Notes: a model not told the origin generated them from the sequence alone. Numbered from the stretch's first letter, positions 7,783 through 14,741 are shown. The stretch: DNA of 16,980 bases from Pelagibius sp050290145 (GCA_050290145.1 JBNKHC010000301.1:1-16980), one strand, 5' to 3'. Program-made: numbers and translations.

Positions 7783-8964
7783 GTGACGCTGGAAATCGAT
7801 ATCACGCGGCGCCTGGGCGCGCTGACCCTGGAAGCCAAATTCCAGTGTGAAGCCTCTGGAGTTACGGCAATTTTCGGCCGCTCCGGCGCCGGAAAGACGT
7901 CCCTTGTCAACACCCTGGCGGGGCTGCTGCGCCCGGAGCGCGGCCGCATCGTGCTGCGCGGCCGGACCCTCTTCGATTCCCAGAAGGGCATCGACCTGCC
8001 GCCGGAAAAGCGCCGCCTCGGCTACGTCTTCCAGGAAGGCCGCCTCTTCCCGCATCTCTCGGTGCGCCACAATCTGCTCTACGGCTATAACCGCGCGCCG
8101 GCCGGGGAGCGCCCCATCGGCCTGGACCGCGTGGTCGGCCTGCTGGGCATCGAGCAGCTGCTGGAGCGCCGCCCGCGCGCCCTTTCCGGCGGCGAGAAGC
8201 AGCGGGTCGCCCTGGGGCGAGCCCTGCTGGCCAACCCGCGCCTGCTGCTGATGGACGAGCCGCTGGCCGCCCTCGACCAGCCGCGCAAGGAAGAAATCCT
8301 GCCCTTCATCGAACAGTTGAAGGACGAGCTGGACCTGCCGATCGTCTATGTCAGCCATTCGATGCAGGAGATCGTCCGCCTTGCCGACACCCTGGTGCTG
8401 ATGTCCAACGGCCGCATCGAGGCGGTCGGGCCGCTGGAGGAGCTGACCAACCGGCTGGACCTGCGCCCCCTGACCGGCCGCTACGAGGCCGGCGCGGTGC
8501 TTAGCACCACGGTCGCGGGCCAGGACCGTATGTTCGGCCTCACCGAGCTGCGCTTCGCCGGCGGGCGCCTGCGGGTGCCGCACCTGAACCTGCCGCTGGG
8601 CCAGAAGCTGCGCGTCCGGGTGCGCGCCCGCGATGTCTCCATCGCCCTGAGTCCGCCGGAAAATATCAGTATTCTCAATGTCATACCCTGTACGATTCAA
8701 GCCATAGGTGAGGAAAAGAGTCCGCAAATCGATCTCCAGCTCGACGCCGGCGGCGCCCCCATCTGGGCGCGCATCACCGCGCGTTCGCGGGAGGCCCTGG
8801 GCCTGACGCCCGGCCTGCAGGTCTATGCCCTGATCAAGAGCGTGGCCATCGACCGACAGAGCCTGGGCCGGCGCGACGCTGCCGAGCGCTTCCTGGCGGA
8901 GGAAGACCGCGGTTCCGAGGCGGTCCGTGAGCCCGAAAATGACCACGGGGGCGAGGGCGACTGA
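7783..8964 (+). CDS. modC: Molybdate ABC transporter ATPase ModC, with Mop/TOBE domain
   Basis: This ATPase drives molybdate import with ModB. I start it at GTG 7783, 14 nt after modB, with GAAGGGGGG at 8 nt; the open frame runs much further upstream but there it only shadows modA and modB. In the 393-aa protein are Walker A GRSGAGKTS (32-40), Gln84 (VFQE), signature LSGGEKQ (134-140), Walker B LLLMDEP (154-160) and switch His192. A regulatory Mop/TOBE domain, which binds molybdate oxyanion in this family, spans about 293-357 (NISILNVIPC to LIKSVAIDR). A polar, mostly acidic tail of about 35 residues (359-393) follows and is longer than I would expect for ModC. The start codon choice is firm because the alignment begins there. 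Confidence 0.95.
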   Translation: MTLEIDITRRLGALTLEAKFQCEASGVTAIFGRSGAGKTSLVNTLAGLLRPERGRIVLRGRTLFDSQKGIDLPPEKRRLGYVFQEGRLFPHLSVRHNLLYGYNRAPAGERPIGLDRVVGLLGIEQLLERRPRALSGGEKQRVALGRALLANPRLLLMDEPLAALDQPRKEEILPFIEQLKDELDLPIVYVSHSMQEIVRLADTLVLMSNGRIEAVGPLEELTNRLDLRPLTGRYEAGAVLSTTVAGQDRMFGLTELRFAGGRLRVPHLNLPLGQKLRVRVRARDVSIALSPPENISILNVIPCTIQAIGEEKSPQIDLQLDAGGAPIWARITARSREALGLTPGLQVYALIKSVAIDRQSLGRRDAAERFLAEEDRGSEAVREPENDHGGEGD

Positions 8965-9063
8965 AGACGCGACAGAGGTAGAACCCTGCTGTATTATGCG
9001 CCCGGCGGTATGCAGGTGACCGCGAATTGTCACACGTGAGATGTCAGTGAGCGGGGTTTAATC

Positions 9064-9312
9064 ATGAGCATGCATACGTTGAATGAACTCGCCATCTACC
9101 GCGCCCGCCTGCTCCGCGATCACCAGCAACTCGGCGACGGAACCCTGGAAGCCACAGTAAGCCAACTGGACGCCACGATCATCGCGCGTCCCGCGACGAC
9201 TCCGGACGAAGGCATCGCCAAGCTGGAGCTGGCGCGCGACCTGGCCGCCGGTGAGAGCCGCACGGACATCGTCAAGCTGATCGACGGTGCCCTGCTGGTG
9301 CTGCGCCACTAG
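9064..9312 (+). CDS. Small uncharacterised protein (82 aa)
   Basis: I do not recognise this protein. It is soluble, with no signal peptide or membrane segment, and looks like two or three amphipathic helices: NELAIYRARLLRDHQQL (7-23), a central EATVSQLDATI region, a loop with PATTPDEG, and a second helical half containing IAKLELARDLAAGESRTDIVKL and ending DGALLVLRH. A GAGCGGGG stretch lies about 8 nt before ATG 9064; a second ATG two codons on is also possible. The reading frame has codon use like its neighbours, with many G/C third positions. Small helical proteins of this general make-up are common in alphaproteobacteria, but I cannot give a function. It stands 99 nt after modC, so it may have its own promoter. 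Confidence 0.6.
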   Translation: MSMHTLNELAIYRARLLRDHQQLGDGTLEATVSQLDATIIARPATTPDEGIAKLELARDLAAGESRTDIVKLIDGALLVLRH

Positions 9313-9333
9313 CGCAGCCGTGCAAAACGGAGT

Positions 9334-9369
9334 CCACAGAGCGCCCGGCTTGGCTTATGATCTCTGTGG
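9334..9369 (+). promoter_or_regulatory. Inverted repeat spanning a candidate promoter
   Basis: The arms CCACAGAG (9334-9341) and CTCTGTGG (9362-9369) match perfectly over 8 bp, 20 nt apart. Between and overlapping them is a possible sigma-70 promoter, TCCACA (9333-9338), 17 nt, TATGAT (9356-9361). It would fire toward the 9414 gene with a leader of about 45 nt. The dyad would place an operator across the core promoter, or form a hairpin in a longer transcript. The repeat is seen directly; the promoter and operator roles are inferred. Confidence 0.4.
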
Positions 9370-9413
9370 CCACCGCCTTTGACTCTGACTGATAAGAAAT
9401 CATCGTAGTCACT

Positions 9414-9689
9414 ATGAAAAAGCACGATATCCTGATCGAACCCTGGCGCGGCAACCCGGGCCCGCGCAGCCAGAAGGGCACCGAGGGTTTCCGCTGGACC
9501 GTCTCCTACGAAAAGGACGGGCGCTTCTACGCCCAGGGCTTCGCCGATTCCCATGCGGAGGCCCGCGCGGCCGCCGAGGCCTACCTGAAGGAACAGGGCG
9601 TCGACCTCAACTGGCAGGCCGGTCCGAGTTCCTCGGCCAAGGTGCTGCGTCCCCGCTCCCGTCCCGCCACCGCCCGTAACCTGCGCTAG
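9414..9689 (+). CDS. Small uncharacterised basic protein (91 aa)
   Basis: I cannot name this protein. Its first 65 residues look like a compact alpha/beta fold: DILIEPWRGNP, then GFRWTVSYEKDGRFYAQGFADS (a probable beta-hairpin), then the helix HAEARAAAEAYLKEQGVD. The last 25 residues are rich in Arg, Pro and Ser (LRPRSRPATARNLR) and probably disordered, with a positive charge that could bind nucleic acid. There is no signal peptide or transmembrane segment. The Shine-Dalgarno is weak. The strong third-position G/C of the frame and the recognisable helix/hairpin pattern support a real gene. It is separated from the 9064 gene by 101 nt containing an inverted repeat. Confidence 0.6.
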   Translation: MKKHDILIEPWRGNPGPRSQKGTEGFRWTVSYEKDGRFYAQGFADSHAEARAAAEAYLKEQGVDLNWQAGPSSSAKVLRPRSRPATARNLR

Positions 9690-9691
9690 AA

Positions 9692-9718
9692 GAACCTCCG
9701 CCGAAGAACCGGCGGTTC
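9692..9718 (+). terminator. Hairpin just after the 9414 gene
   Basis: CCGCCG (9698-9703) pairs with CGGCGG (9710-9715) around a 6-nt loop. With a 3-nt bulge the stem can instead extend to GAACC/GGTTC. It begins 2 nt after the stop codon, the usual place for a terminator, but only TTCCTACCT follows, so there is no proper U-tract. It could be a weak terminator or a 3' stabilising structure. Confidence 0.35.
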
Positions 9719-9856
9719 CTACCTCACAGGGCTTAGTCCGGAATTCACGGTTGCGGTCGTCCGCGAAACGGCCTCACAATTCGGCTAATCAAATCGATAA
9801 GTCACCGCTGCGCCGCCTCGCTGTCGCGCGGGGAAAGAGACTGTGGGGAGGGGAAC

Positions 9857-10819
9857 ATGTCTGATAAGGCCGGCCGCCGCGCCGCTACGCCGTTCCGGAA
9901 AGCCCTGGCCGGACTGGCCCTGACCTTGCTGGTCGCCGCCTGCGGCACCCCCCGCGACTTCACGATCTATCAGGAAACCATCACCGAATTCCAGACCGCG
10001 ACCGACCGCACCGCGGCGGTGTCGCTGGAGTACGTCAACGGCATCAACGCCTTCGAGCGCGAGTACGAACTGGAACAGCTGCGCGCGGATCCGAGCCGCC
10101 CGCTCAACGTCGACAAGCTGTCCAATCCGGTCCTCTCCCCGACGGCCATCGCGGCGCGCGACCGGGCCTTCAGTGTGCTCAAGCAATATACGCAGATGCT
10201 CGCTTCCTTGGCCGACAGCGATGCGAGCGAACGCTGGAAGGCGGCCAGCGAACGGGCCAAGGCCGCGGCCGACGTGCTGCTCGCCGACCTCAGCGAAAAC
10301 ACCGACATCTTCTCGGGCCTGCCGCTGGCCGAGGCGACCTCGCCGTTGAAGACCATCTCCGATGCCGTCGCGACGGAGATCATCAACGCCAAGCGGGCCG
10401 CCGCCCTGGATGCCGCCGTCGAAAAGGCCGCGCCCGCCATTCAGGAGATCTCCGCCAAGCTGCGTGAGGACCTGACCTTCGTCGTGCGTCAGCGCGATTC
10501 CGTAAAGCAGATCGAAATCGCCGAGCTGTCGATCGCCTATGCCCAGGCCCAGGCCGACAACAACAACAGCGCCCGCATGAAGACCCTGCGCGACCTGGAT
10601 GCGGCCCTTCAGGCGCGCAGCCAAGAGCTCGACACCCTGCAGGGACTGATCCAGACGCTCGATCAGTTCGACGCCGCCCACGACGCGCTGGTGCGCTACG
10701 CCCGCTCCGACAAGGGGCCGCAGGATCTCAACGACCTGGTCGCGGTGGTGAGCAGCTACGCGGCGACCGCCGAGGAAATCTTCGAGTCGTTCAGGAAGGC
10801 CAAGGAAGCCCTGTCCTGA
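9857..10819 (+). CDS. Uncharacterised helical lipoprotein (320 aa)
   Basis: This is a lipoprotein of unknown function. A basic N-terminus (KAGRR, FRK) and hydrophobic stretch end in the lipobox LVAAC with lipidated Cys29. Residue +2 is Gly rather than Asp, so the outer membrane is the likely destination. The roughly 290-residue mature part is predicted almost all helical and rich in Ala, Glu, Lys and Gln. It has long heptad-like runs (for example EISAKLREDLTFVVRQRD and IEIAELSIAYAQAQAD) and a second helical pair at the C-terminus (LDAALQARSQELDTLQG, EIFESFRKAKEALS). ATG 9857 follows GGGGAGGGG at good spacing. Its stop lies 35 nt before the next gene, suggesting an operon. I recognise no enzyme motif. 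Confidence 0.85.
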   Translation: MSDKAGRRAATPFRKALAGLALTLLVAACGTPRDFTIYQETITEFQTATDRTAAVSLEYVNGINAFEREYELEQLRADPSRPLNVDKLSNPVLSPTAIAARDRAFSVLKQYTQMLASLADSDASERWKAASERAKAAADVLLADLSENTDIFSGLPLAEATSPLKTISDAVATEIINAKRAAALDAAVEKAAPAIQEISAKLREDLTFVVRQRDSVKQIEIAELSIAYAQAQADNNNSARMKTLRDLDAALQARSQELDTLQGLIQTLDQFDAAHDALVRYARSDKGPQDLNDLVAVVSSYAATAEEIFESFRKAKEALS

Positions 10820-10854
10820 TCGCCGGACGGCCTTGAAGAGGGGAAAGGAACACG

Positions 10855-11202
10855 ATGCCAGCAGCAACCAAAGCAGCGAAGAAGGTACGCGACGACCTCT
10901 TCAAATCCTTCGAGGAGATGGTCAAGAAAGCGATGCAGCCGGACATCCCCATTCCGCAGCGCCAGGCGACGCTGAACCGCGCGCTGGAACTGCGGGCCCA
11001 ATGGGTGGAACTGGAAGCCGCCCGCTTCAACAGCGACGCGGAAGCCTTCAACAAGGCGCAGGACAAGGTTTCCGACGCCATCACCGACCTGCGCCGCGCA
11101 ACCAAGGAGCTCGACGACTTCGTGAAGATCGCCGAGAAGGCCACCAAGGTCTTCGGGCTGCTCGACAAGCTGCTGAAGCAGGCCGTCAAGTTCGTCGTCT
11201 GA
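10855..11202 (+). CDS. Uncharacterised all-helical protein (115 aa)
   Basis: I do not recognise this family. The whole protein reads as amphipathic helices: KKVRDDLFKSFEEMVKKAM (9-27), a PDIPIPQ turn, then RQATLNRALELRAQWVELE, then a long charged helix from about 65 to 95 (AFNKAQDKVSDAITDLRR...KELDDFVKI). The end, FGLLDKLLKQAVKFVV, is a strongly amphipathic and hydrophobic helix that could bind a membrane or a partner. There is no signal peptide, so it is probably cytoplasmic. GGAAAGGAA precedes the ATG. It lies 35 nt after the helical lipoprotein gene, so the two are likely co-transcribed; whether they meet across the inner membrane is unknown. Confidence 0.8.
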   Translation: MPAATKAAKKVRDDLFKSFEEMVKKAMQPDIPIPQRQATLNRALELRAQWVELEAARFNSDAEAFNKAQDKVSDAITDLRRATKELDDFVKIAEKATKVFGLLDKLLKQAVKFVV

Positions 11203-11204
11203 GC

Positions 11205-11231
11205 GGCCCCCGCCCGGCCCTTGCCGGGGCC
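11205..11231 (+). other. GC-rich hairpin downstream of the 10855 gene
   Basis: CCCGGC (11213-11218) pairs with GCCGGG (11223-11228) around a CCTT loop; an alternative outer pairing is GGCCCC (11205-11210) with GGGGCC (11226-11231). It begins a few nt after the stop codon, but no T-run follows, so termination would be weak at best. A second 6-bp hairpin, CACCGC/GCGGTG with a TTTCAC loop, lies at 11270-11287 before the small lipoprotein gene. Confidence 0.35.
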
Positions 11232-11323
11232 AGCGAACGCACCAGTTCAAGATCATGGGGTGCCCGCCCCACCGCTTTCACGCGGTGAGGACGGCACGCT
11301 GTCGGAACAAGGAGCTCAACCCG

Positions 11324-11464
11324 ATGATCAGGCTGCCCCTGCTGATCGCCAGCATCCTGCTGACGGCCTTCCTGGCCTCCTGCAAACCGCCGACCTACGA
11401 TTCGGCGCACCCCGACGCGCGCAACTCCGGCCCCTTCTGGGAGCGCGAAGAGCAGCGCGATTGA
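11324..11464 (+). CDS. Very small lipoprotein (46 aa)
   Basis: This is a tiny lipoprotein of unknown role. I chose ATG 11324, which has AAGGAG about 8 nt upstream and opens straight into a signal sequence (MIRLPLLIASILLTAFLASC); the frame is open from 11255 but those 23 residues have no signal character. The lipobox LASC places the lipidated Cys at residue 20, leaving only 26 mature residues. They are polar and charged (YDSAHPDARNSGPF, then WEREEQRD). This resembles small entericidin-like or 'anchor-only' lipoproteins in plan, though no homology is claimed. It is 121 nt after the helical protein gene and converges with the ferritin-like gene on the other strand. Confidence 0.7.
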   Translation: MIRLPLLIASILLTAFLASCKPPTYDSAHPDARNSGPFWEREEQRD

Positions 11465-11465
11465 C

Positions 11466-11488
11466 GAGGCCGCGGCCGAACGGCCCTC
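11466..11488. terminator. Hairpin between convergent stop codons
   Basis: GAGGCCG (11466-11472) can pair with CGGCCCTC (11481-11488), with one bulged C and an 8-nt loop. It fills the 22-nt gap between the small lipoprotein stop and the ferritin-like stop, so it could end transcription from both sides. No U-tract follows on either strand, so this is a weak candidate. Confidence 0.3.
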
Positions 11489-11780
11489 AGTGGTGGGAGA
11501 TGTCCCCTTCCTTGAAGAGGAACTCCTTAAGGAACTTGTCGAAGTCCGGGCTGTTGCGGCGGATCCACTCCAGCACCATGGCCGCGTGCTCCATCTCCTC
11601 ACGCATGTTGTGCAGAAGGATCTCCTTCAGCTCCGCATCGTCACAGTCGTCTGCGCGCTGACGGTACCAGTCGACCGCCTCCAGCTCCTCCATCAGTGAG
11701 ACGATGGCTTGATGCAGATGGATGGTTTCCTTGCTCAACCGCTCGCGCGGCGCATGCAGACTATCACTGGAAGCTGCCAT
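11487..11780 (-). CDS. Encapsulated-ferritin (EncFtn)-like ferroxidase, no targeting tail seen
   Basis: This is a ferritin-like protein of the encapsulin-cargo (EncFtn) type; such proteins form ring decamers, oxidise Fe2+ at a dimer interface and normally pass iron to an encapsulin shell. I start at ATG 11780 (97 aa); a GTG at 11807 would add nine residues. The core carries EELEAVDWY (31-39) and REEMEHA (60-66). Glu31, Glu32, Glu34, Trp38, Tyr39, Glu62 and His65 fall at the positions I recall for the Rhodospirillum rubrum protein's entry and ferroxidase sites. The protein stops at KEGDISHH, right after the second long helix, so the usual flexible tail with an encapsulin-binding peptide is missing. 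Downstream frames show no such peptide, and no encapsulin gene is in the window. Its upstream region holds a large dyad. Confidence 0.85.
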   Translation of the reverse strand: MAASSDSLHAPRERLSKETIHLHQAIVSLMEELEAVDWYRQRADDCDDAELKEILLHNMREEMEHAAMVLEWIRRNSPDFDKFLKEFLFKEGDISHH

Positions 11781-11821
11781 GGACGTCTTACCCTCTCTCC
11801 AAGTCACTTACCCATCGTCGG

Positions 11822-11893
11822 CGTTGCAGCAAAGCGGCCCCGCCGGACATTGACCGTGTCACAGTGTGCCGGGGCGGCCCTTGGACTGCAACG
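11822..11893 (-). promoter_or_regulatory. 72-bp nested inverted repeat upstream of the EncFtn-like gene
   Basis: The outer arms CGTTGCAG (11822-11829) and CTGCAACG (11886-11893) are perfect. After exactly 6 nt on each side come GGCCCCGCCGG (11836-11846) and CCGGGGCGGCC (11869-11879), which pair except in the middle. The central loop contains TGAC-CGT-GTCA (11851-11861), itself a dyad. The whole is symmetric about 11857. It fills the gap between the DUF2254 stop and the EncFtn-like start, so it may be an operator set, an RNA leader structure or a terminator for the upstream gene; no U-tract is seen. Confidence 0.5.
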
Positions 11894-11925
11894 ACCAGAG
11901 CAGCCAAGCGGCCACGAAAGAAGGG

Positions 11926-13242
11926 CTAGCGCCGCCGGCCGGCGACGAGGTCGCGCAGTTCCTGCACCTTTTCGCAGAAGGCTTTCTTGTCCCGTTCCAG
12001 GGTCAGGGCCGACATGCCGAAGGCTTCGGCGCGCTCGGCCTCTTCCAGGACCGCGTCCAGATGGTCGGGAGCCGCGCAGCCGGCCAGATCGCAGAGCACC
12101 TGCATCACCGCCGCCATGACCTCGGCCTCGGCGGCGCCGTCGCGGATGACCGGCCGCAGGGCGCGCTCCAACATGGCGCCGAAATCCGGGCGCAGGAAGG
12201 TGACGCAGCCGTCGGGGGTCGTGCGGGCTGGATAATCGTCGGCCGGCCGGACCGCCGCCAGGGCCAACAGGCTGCCGAGATACTCGATCGCCGCCAGGGC
12301 CGTCTGCGGGTCGTTGATGCCCGGCGACAAGGCGCGGCAAGCCACCTCCGCCAGCAGCTCGAACCCCAGGCGCGGATCGCCCTCGTGGCTGCGCTCGAAA
12401 CCGACCACCACCGTCGCCCGCAGGGCCTCGAAGATCTCGTCGTCGGCACGGCCGCCGCGCAGCATCATGAGGTTGCGATGGTCGTGGACGAAGTCGCCTT
12501 CCTGCACGCAGAGCCGGACCGATAGATGCTGCGCGCGCGCCAGGTCGTGCAGTCGCCTCGCGTCGATGAGCTGCACGTAGCCGGTCGCCGTCGGAAAGAC
12601 CGGCATTTCTTCCCCTGTGGCCGCTTCGGTGGCCTCGCCTTTCCCCTCCAACTGCATTTTCAGATAGGCCTGCAGGACCGCCTTCGCCTGGCGGTGGATG
12701 CGGTGGAGCATGCGGTTGATCTTCAGGGTGTCGGCGACGTGATGGATCCACTGCACCAGGTAGCGCAGCGCATTAAGTACCAGGAACAGCGCACCGAAGA
12801 AGATCAGCGTCACGCCCGGCCCCGCCACCGCCCCGAAACCGAACAGCAGCAGCGCCGCCAGGGCGAAGGTGAAGGTGGCGAGGAAAGTGCCGAGGGCGTT
12901 CTGCGTCACCGGGTCGGCCATGATCTCCGGCACGGCACGCGGCGAGGCCTGGCCGGCGGCGAGACTCAGCACCAGCATCAGCACCGAAAGCGTCACCGTC
13001 GCCACGGTCAGCATGCTGCCGGCCATCAGCTTCAGCAGTTCGGTGACCGTCGCCACCTCCACCTCCGGGAGCCAGGCCAGAGCATGGGGCGGCAGGAAGC
13101 CGTCGACGGTCGCGACGAAGGCCGCGGCCAGCGCGGCGATGATGCAGTAGGCGCTGGGGCGAAACCACAAGGCGGTGCGCACCGCCCTGATCTCGTTCTT
13201 CACCCGTGGTATCAGTTGCTCGCCCGATCCGGCGCCGTTCAT
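11926..13242 (-). CDS. DUF2254 integral membrane protein
   Basis: This is a predicted inner-membrane protein of the DUF2254 family; its function is unknown. From ATG 13242 (GGGGAGAAAG directly upstream) it has 438 aa; an earlier ATG at 13296 has poor spacing to any ribosome-binding site. Membrane segments lie near 31-50, 72-97, 118-137 and 140-163. The family motif SPRAVPEIMADPVTQNALGT (100-119) joins segments 2 and 3. The second half is a soluble, probably cytoplasmic domain with the conserved ALSPGINDPQTALAAIEYLG stretch. A helical C-terminus rich in Ala and Glu ends the protein. It lies between the aminotransferase and the EncFtn-like gene on the same strand; nothing in it shows a link to iron. 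Confidence 0.9.
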   Translation of the reverse strand: MNGAGSGEQLIPRVKNEIRAVRTALWFRPSAYCIIAALAAAFVATVDGFLPPHALAWLPEVEVATVTELLKLMAGSMLTVATVTLSVLMLVLSLAAGQASPRAVPEIMADPVTQNALGTFLATFTFALAALLLFGFGAVAGPGVTLIFFGALFLVLNALRYLVQWIHHVADTLKINRMLHRIHRQAKAVLQAYLKMQLEGKGEATEAATGEEMPVFPTATGYVQLIDARRLHDLARAQHLSVRLCVQEGDFVHDHRNLMMLRGGRADDEIFEALRATVVVGFERSHEGDPRLGFELLAEVACRALSPGINDPQTALAAIEYLGSLLALAAVRPADDYPARTTPDGCVTFLRPDFGAMLERALRPVIRDGAAEAEVMAAVMQVLCDLAGCAAPDHLDAVLEEAERAEAFGMSALTLERDKKAFCEKVQELRDLVAGRRR

Positions 13243-13351
13243 AGCTTTCTCCCCAGCAGCGACAGCGGCGCGACCCCGGAGGTCCGCGTCCGCCATCCCT
13301 TAACGAAAGAAATAGCCCGCCGAAAGAGTCCTTCCAGAGACGACCGTGGGC

Positions 13352-14728
13352 TCACGCGCCGGCGAAGACCTCCTCCACCGCCTCACGCATGGCGCCGACC
13401 ACGATGTCGGCCTCGTCGCGGCTGAGGCAGAGCGGCGGCGCGAAGCCGAGGATGTCGCCCTGCGGCATGGCGCGGCCGATGACCCCGCGCTTCAGCAGGG
13501 CGGCGGCCACCTTGGGCCCGTGCTGGCCCGCCGGCTCGAAGAACTTGCGGGCGTCCTTGTCCTCGACCAGTTCGACGGCGCAGAGCATGCCATCGCCGCG
13601 CACCTCGCCGACGCGGGGATGATCGCCCAGCGCCTTCTTCATGGCGCTGTTGAAGTAGCCGCCGACCTCGCGCGCGTTGGTCACCAGGTCCAGCTCGTCC
13701 ACCAGCTTCAGGTTGGCGACGCCCGCCGCCGCGCCGATGGGGTGCGCCGAATAGGTCCAGCCGTGGCCAATGGCGCCGTTCTCGTCGGTGCCCTGCTCCA
13801 GCACCTTCCAGACCTTGTCGCCGATGATGGAGGCGGAGAGCGGCGCATAGGCCGAGGTCAGGCCCTTGGCCGAGGTGATGATGTCGGGACGGATGCCGTA
13901 GTGGTCGGAGCCGAACATGGAGCCGAGCCGCCCGAAGCCGGTGACCACCTCGTCGGCGATCAGCAGGATGTCGTACTTGGCCAGCACCTCCTGGATCGCC
14001 GCCCAATAGCCCGCCGGCGGCGGCACCAGGCCGCCGGTGCCCAGCGCCGGCTCGCCGATGAAGGCGGCGACCGTGTCCGGGCCTTCGGCCTGGATCAGCT
14101 TGTCCAGCTCGGCGGCGCAGTGCGCGGAGAACTCCTCCTCGCTCATGGCGTCGTCCTGGCGGCGGTAGTAGTACGGCGCCTCGGTATGGATCACCTGGGC
14201 CAGCGGCAGGTCGAACTTCTTGTGGAACAGCTCCAGGCCGGTCAGCGAGCCGGTCATCAGGCCGGAGCCGTGATAGCCGCGCCAGCGCGAGATGATCTTC
14301 TTTTTCTCCGGCCGGCCGAGGATGTTGTTGTAGTACCAGACCAGCTTGATGTTGGTCTCGTTGGCATCCGACCCCGAAAGGCCGTAGTAGACCTTGCTCA
14401 TGCCCTCCGGAGCCCGGTCGATGATCATGCGCGACAGGGTGATCGAGGCCTCGGTGCCATGGCCGACGTAGGCATGGTAGTAGGCCAGCTCCTCGGCCTG
14501 CCTGGCGATGGCCCTCGCGATCTGCTGGCGGCCGTAGCCGGCGTTCACGCAGTAGAGTCCGGCGAAGGCGTCGAGCAGCTTGTTGCCCTCGCGATCGCGG
14601 ATGTAGACGCCCTCACCGCCGGTGACGATGCGCTCCGGCGCCTCGCCGCGCGCGAACTGCGCCAGATGGGTCGAGGGGTGGAAAAAGCATTCCCGGTCCC
14701 AAGTCTCCAGTTGATCGTTCTTCAGCAT
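13352..14728 (-). CDS. Class III omega-aminotransferase (GABA/putrescine-pyruvate type)
   Basis: This PLP-dependent enzyme moves an amino group from an omega-amino acid or diamine to an acceptor such as pyruvate. The 458-aa protein is full length. Visible are the LWCVN-like start motif (AGLYCVNAGYG, 56-66), the cofactor-phosphate stretch GLSGSDANE (116-124), RWRGYHG (148-154), Asp259 in IADEVVTGFGR and Schiff-base Lys288 in TSAKGLTSAYAPL. This is the beta-alanine/omega-transaminase pattern seen in Chromobacterium-like enzymes, whose Asp and Lys carry the same numbers. It begins 13 nt after gabD with GGAGAGG upstream, so the two are co-translated. GABA is the likely substrate because the partner makes succinate, but putrescine or taurine-like amines cannot be excluded; hence no gene symbol. 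Confidence 0.88.
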   Translation of the reverse strand: MLKNDQLETWDRECFFHPSTHLAQFARGEAPERIVTGGEGVYIRDREGNKLLDAFAGLYCVNAGYGRQQIARAIARQAEELAYYHAYVGHGTEASITLSRMIIDRAPEGMSKVYYGLSGSDANETNIKLVWYYNNILGRPEKKKIISRWRGYHGSGLMTGSLTGLELFHKKFDLPLAQVIHTEAPYYYRRQDDAMSEEEFSAHCAAELDKLIQAEGPDTVAAFIGEPALGTGGLVPPPAGYWAAIQEVLAKYDILLIADEVVTGFGRLGSMFGSDHYGIRPDIITSAKGLTSAYAPLSASIIGDKVWKVLEQGTDENGAIGHGWTYSAHPIGAAAGVANLKLVDELDLVTNAREVGGYFNSAMKKALGDHPRVGEVRGDGMLCAVELVEDKDARKFFEPAGQHGPKVAAALLKRGVIGRAMPQGDILGFAPPLCLSRDEADIVVGAMREAVEEVFAGA

Positions 14729-14741
14729 TCTTCCTCTCCTC

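Noticed and set aside
6511..8964. An 817-codon open frame spanning modA, modB and modC
   Set aside because: Only its last 393 codons (from GTG 7783) are a protein, ModC; the upstream part is an Arg/Pro/Gly-rich shadow of modA and modB in another frame.
9042..9055. The 13-mer TGTCAGTGAGCGG shared with 4435-4447
   Set aside because: A few chance 13-base matches are expected in 17 kb, and the two sites lie at different distances from their genes.
11420..11486. A frameshifted encapsulin-targeting tail after the EncFtn-like stop
   Set aside because: None of the three minus-strand frames reads like a targeting peptide, and this DNA codes for the small lipoprotein on the other strand.
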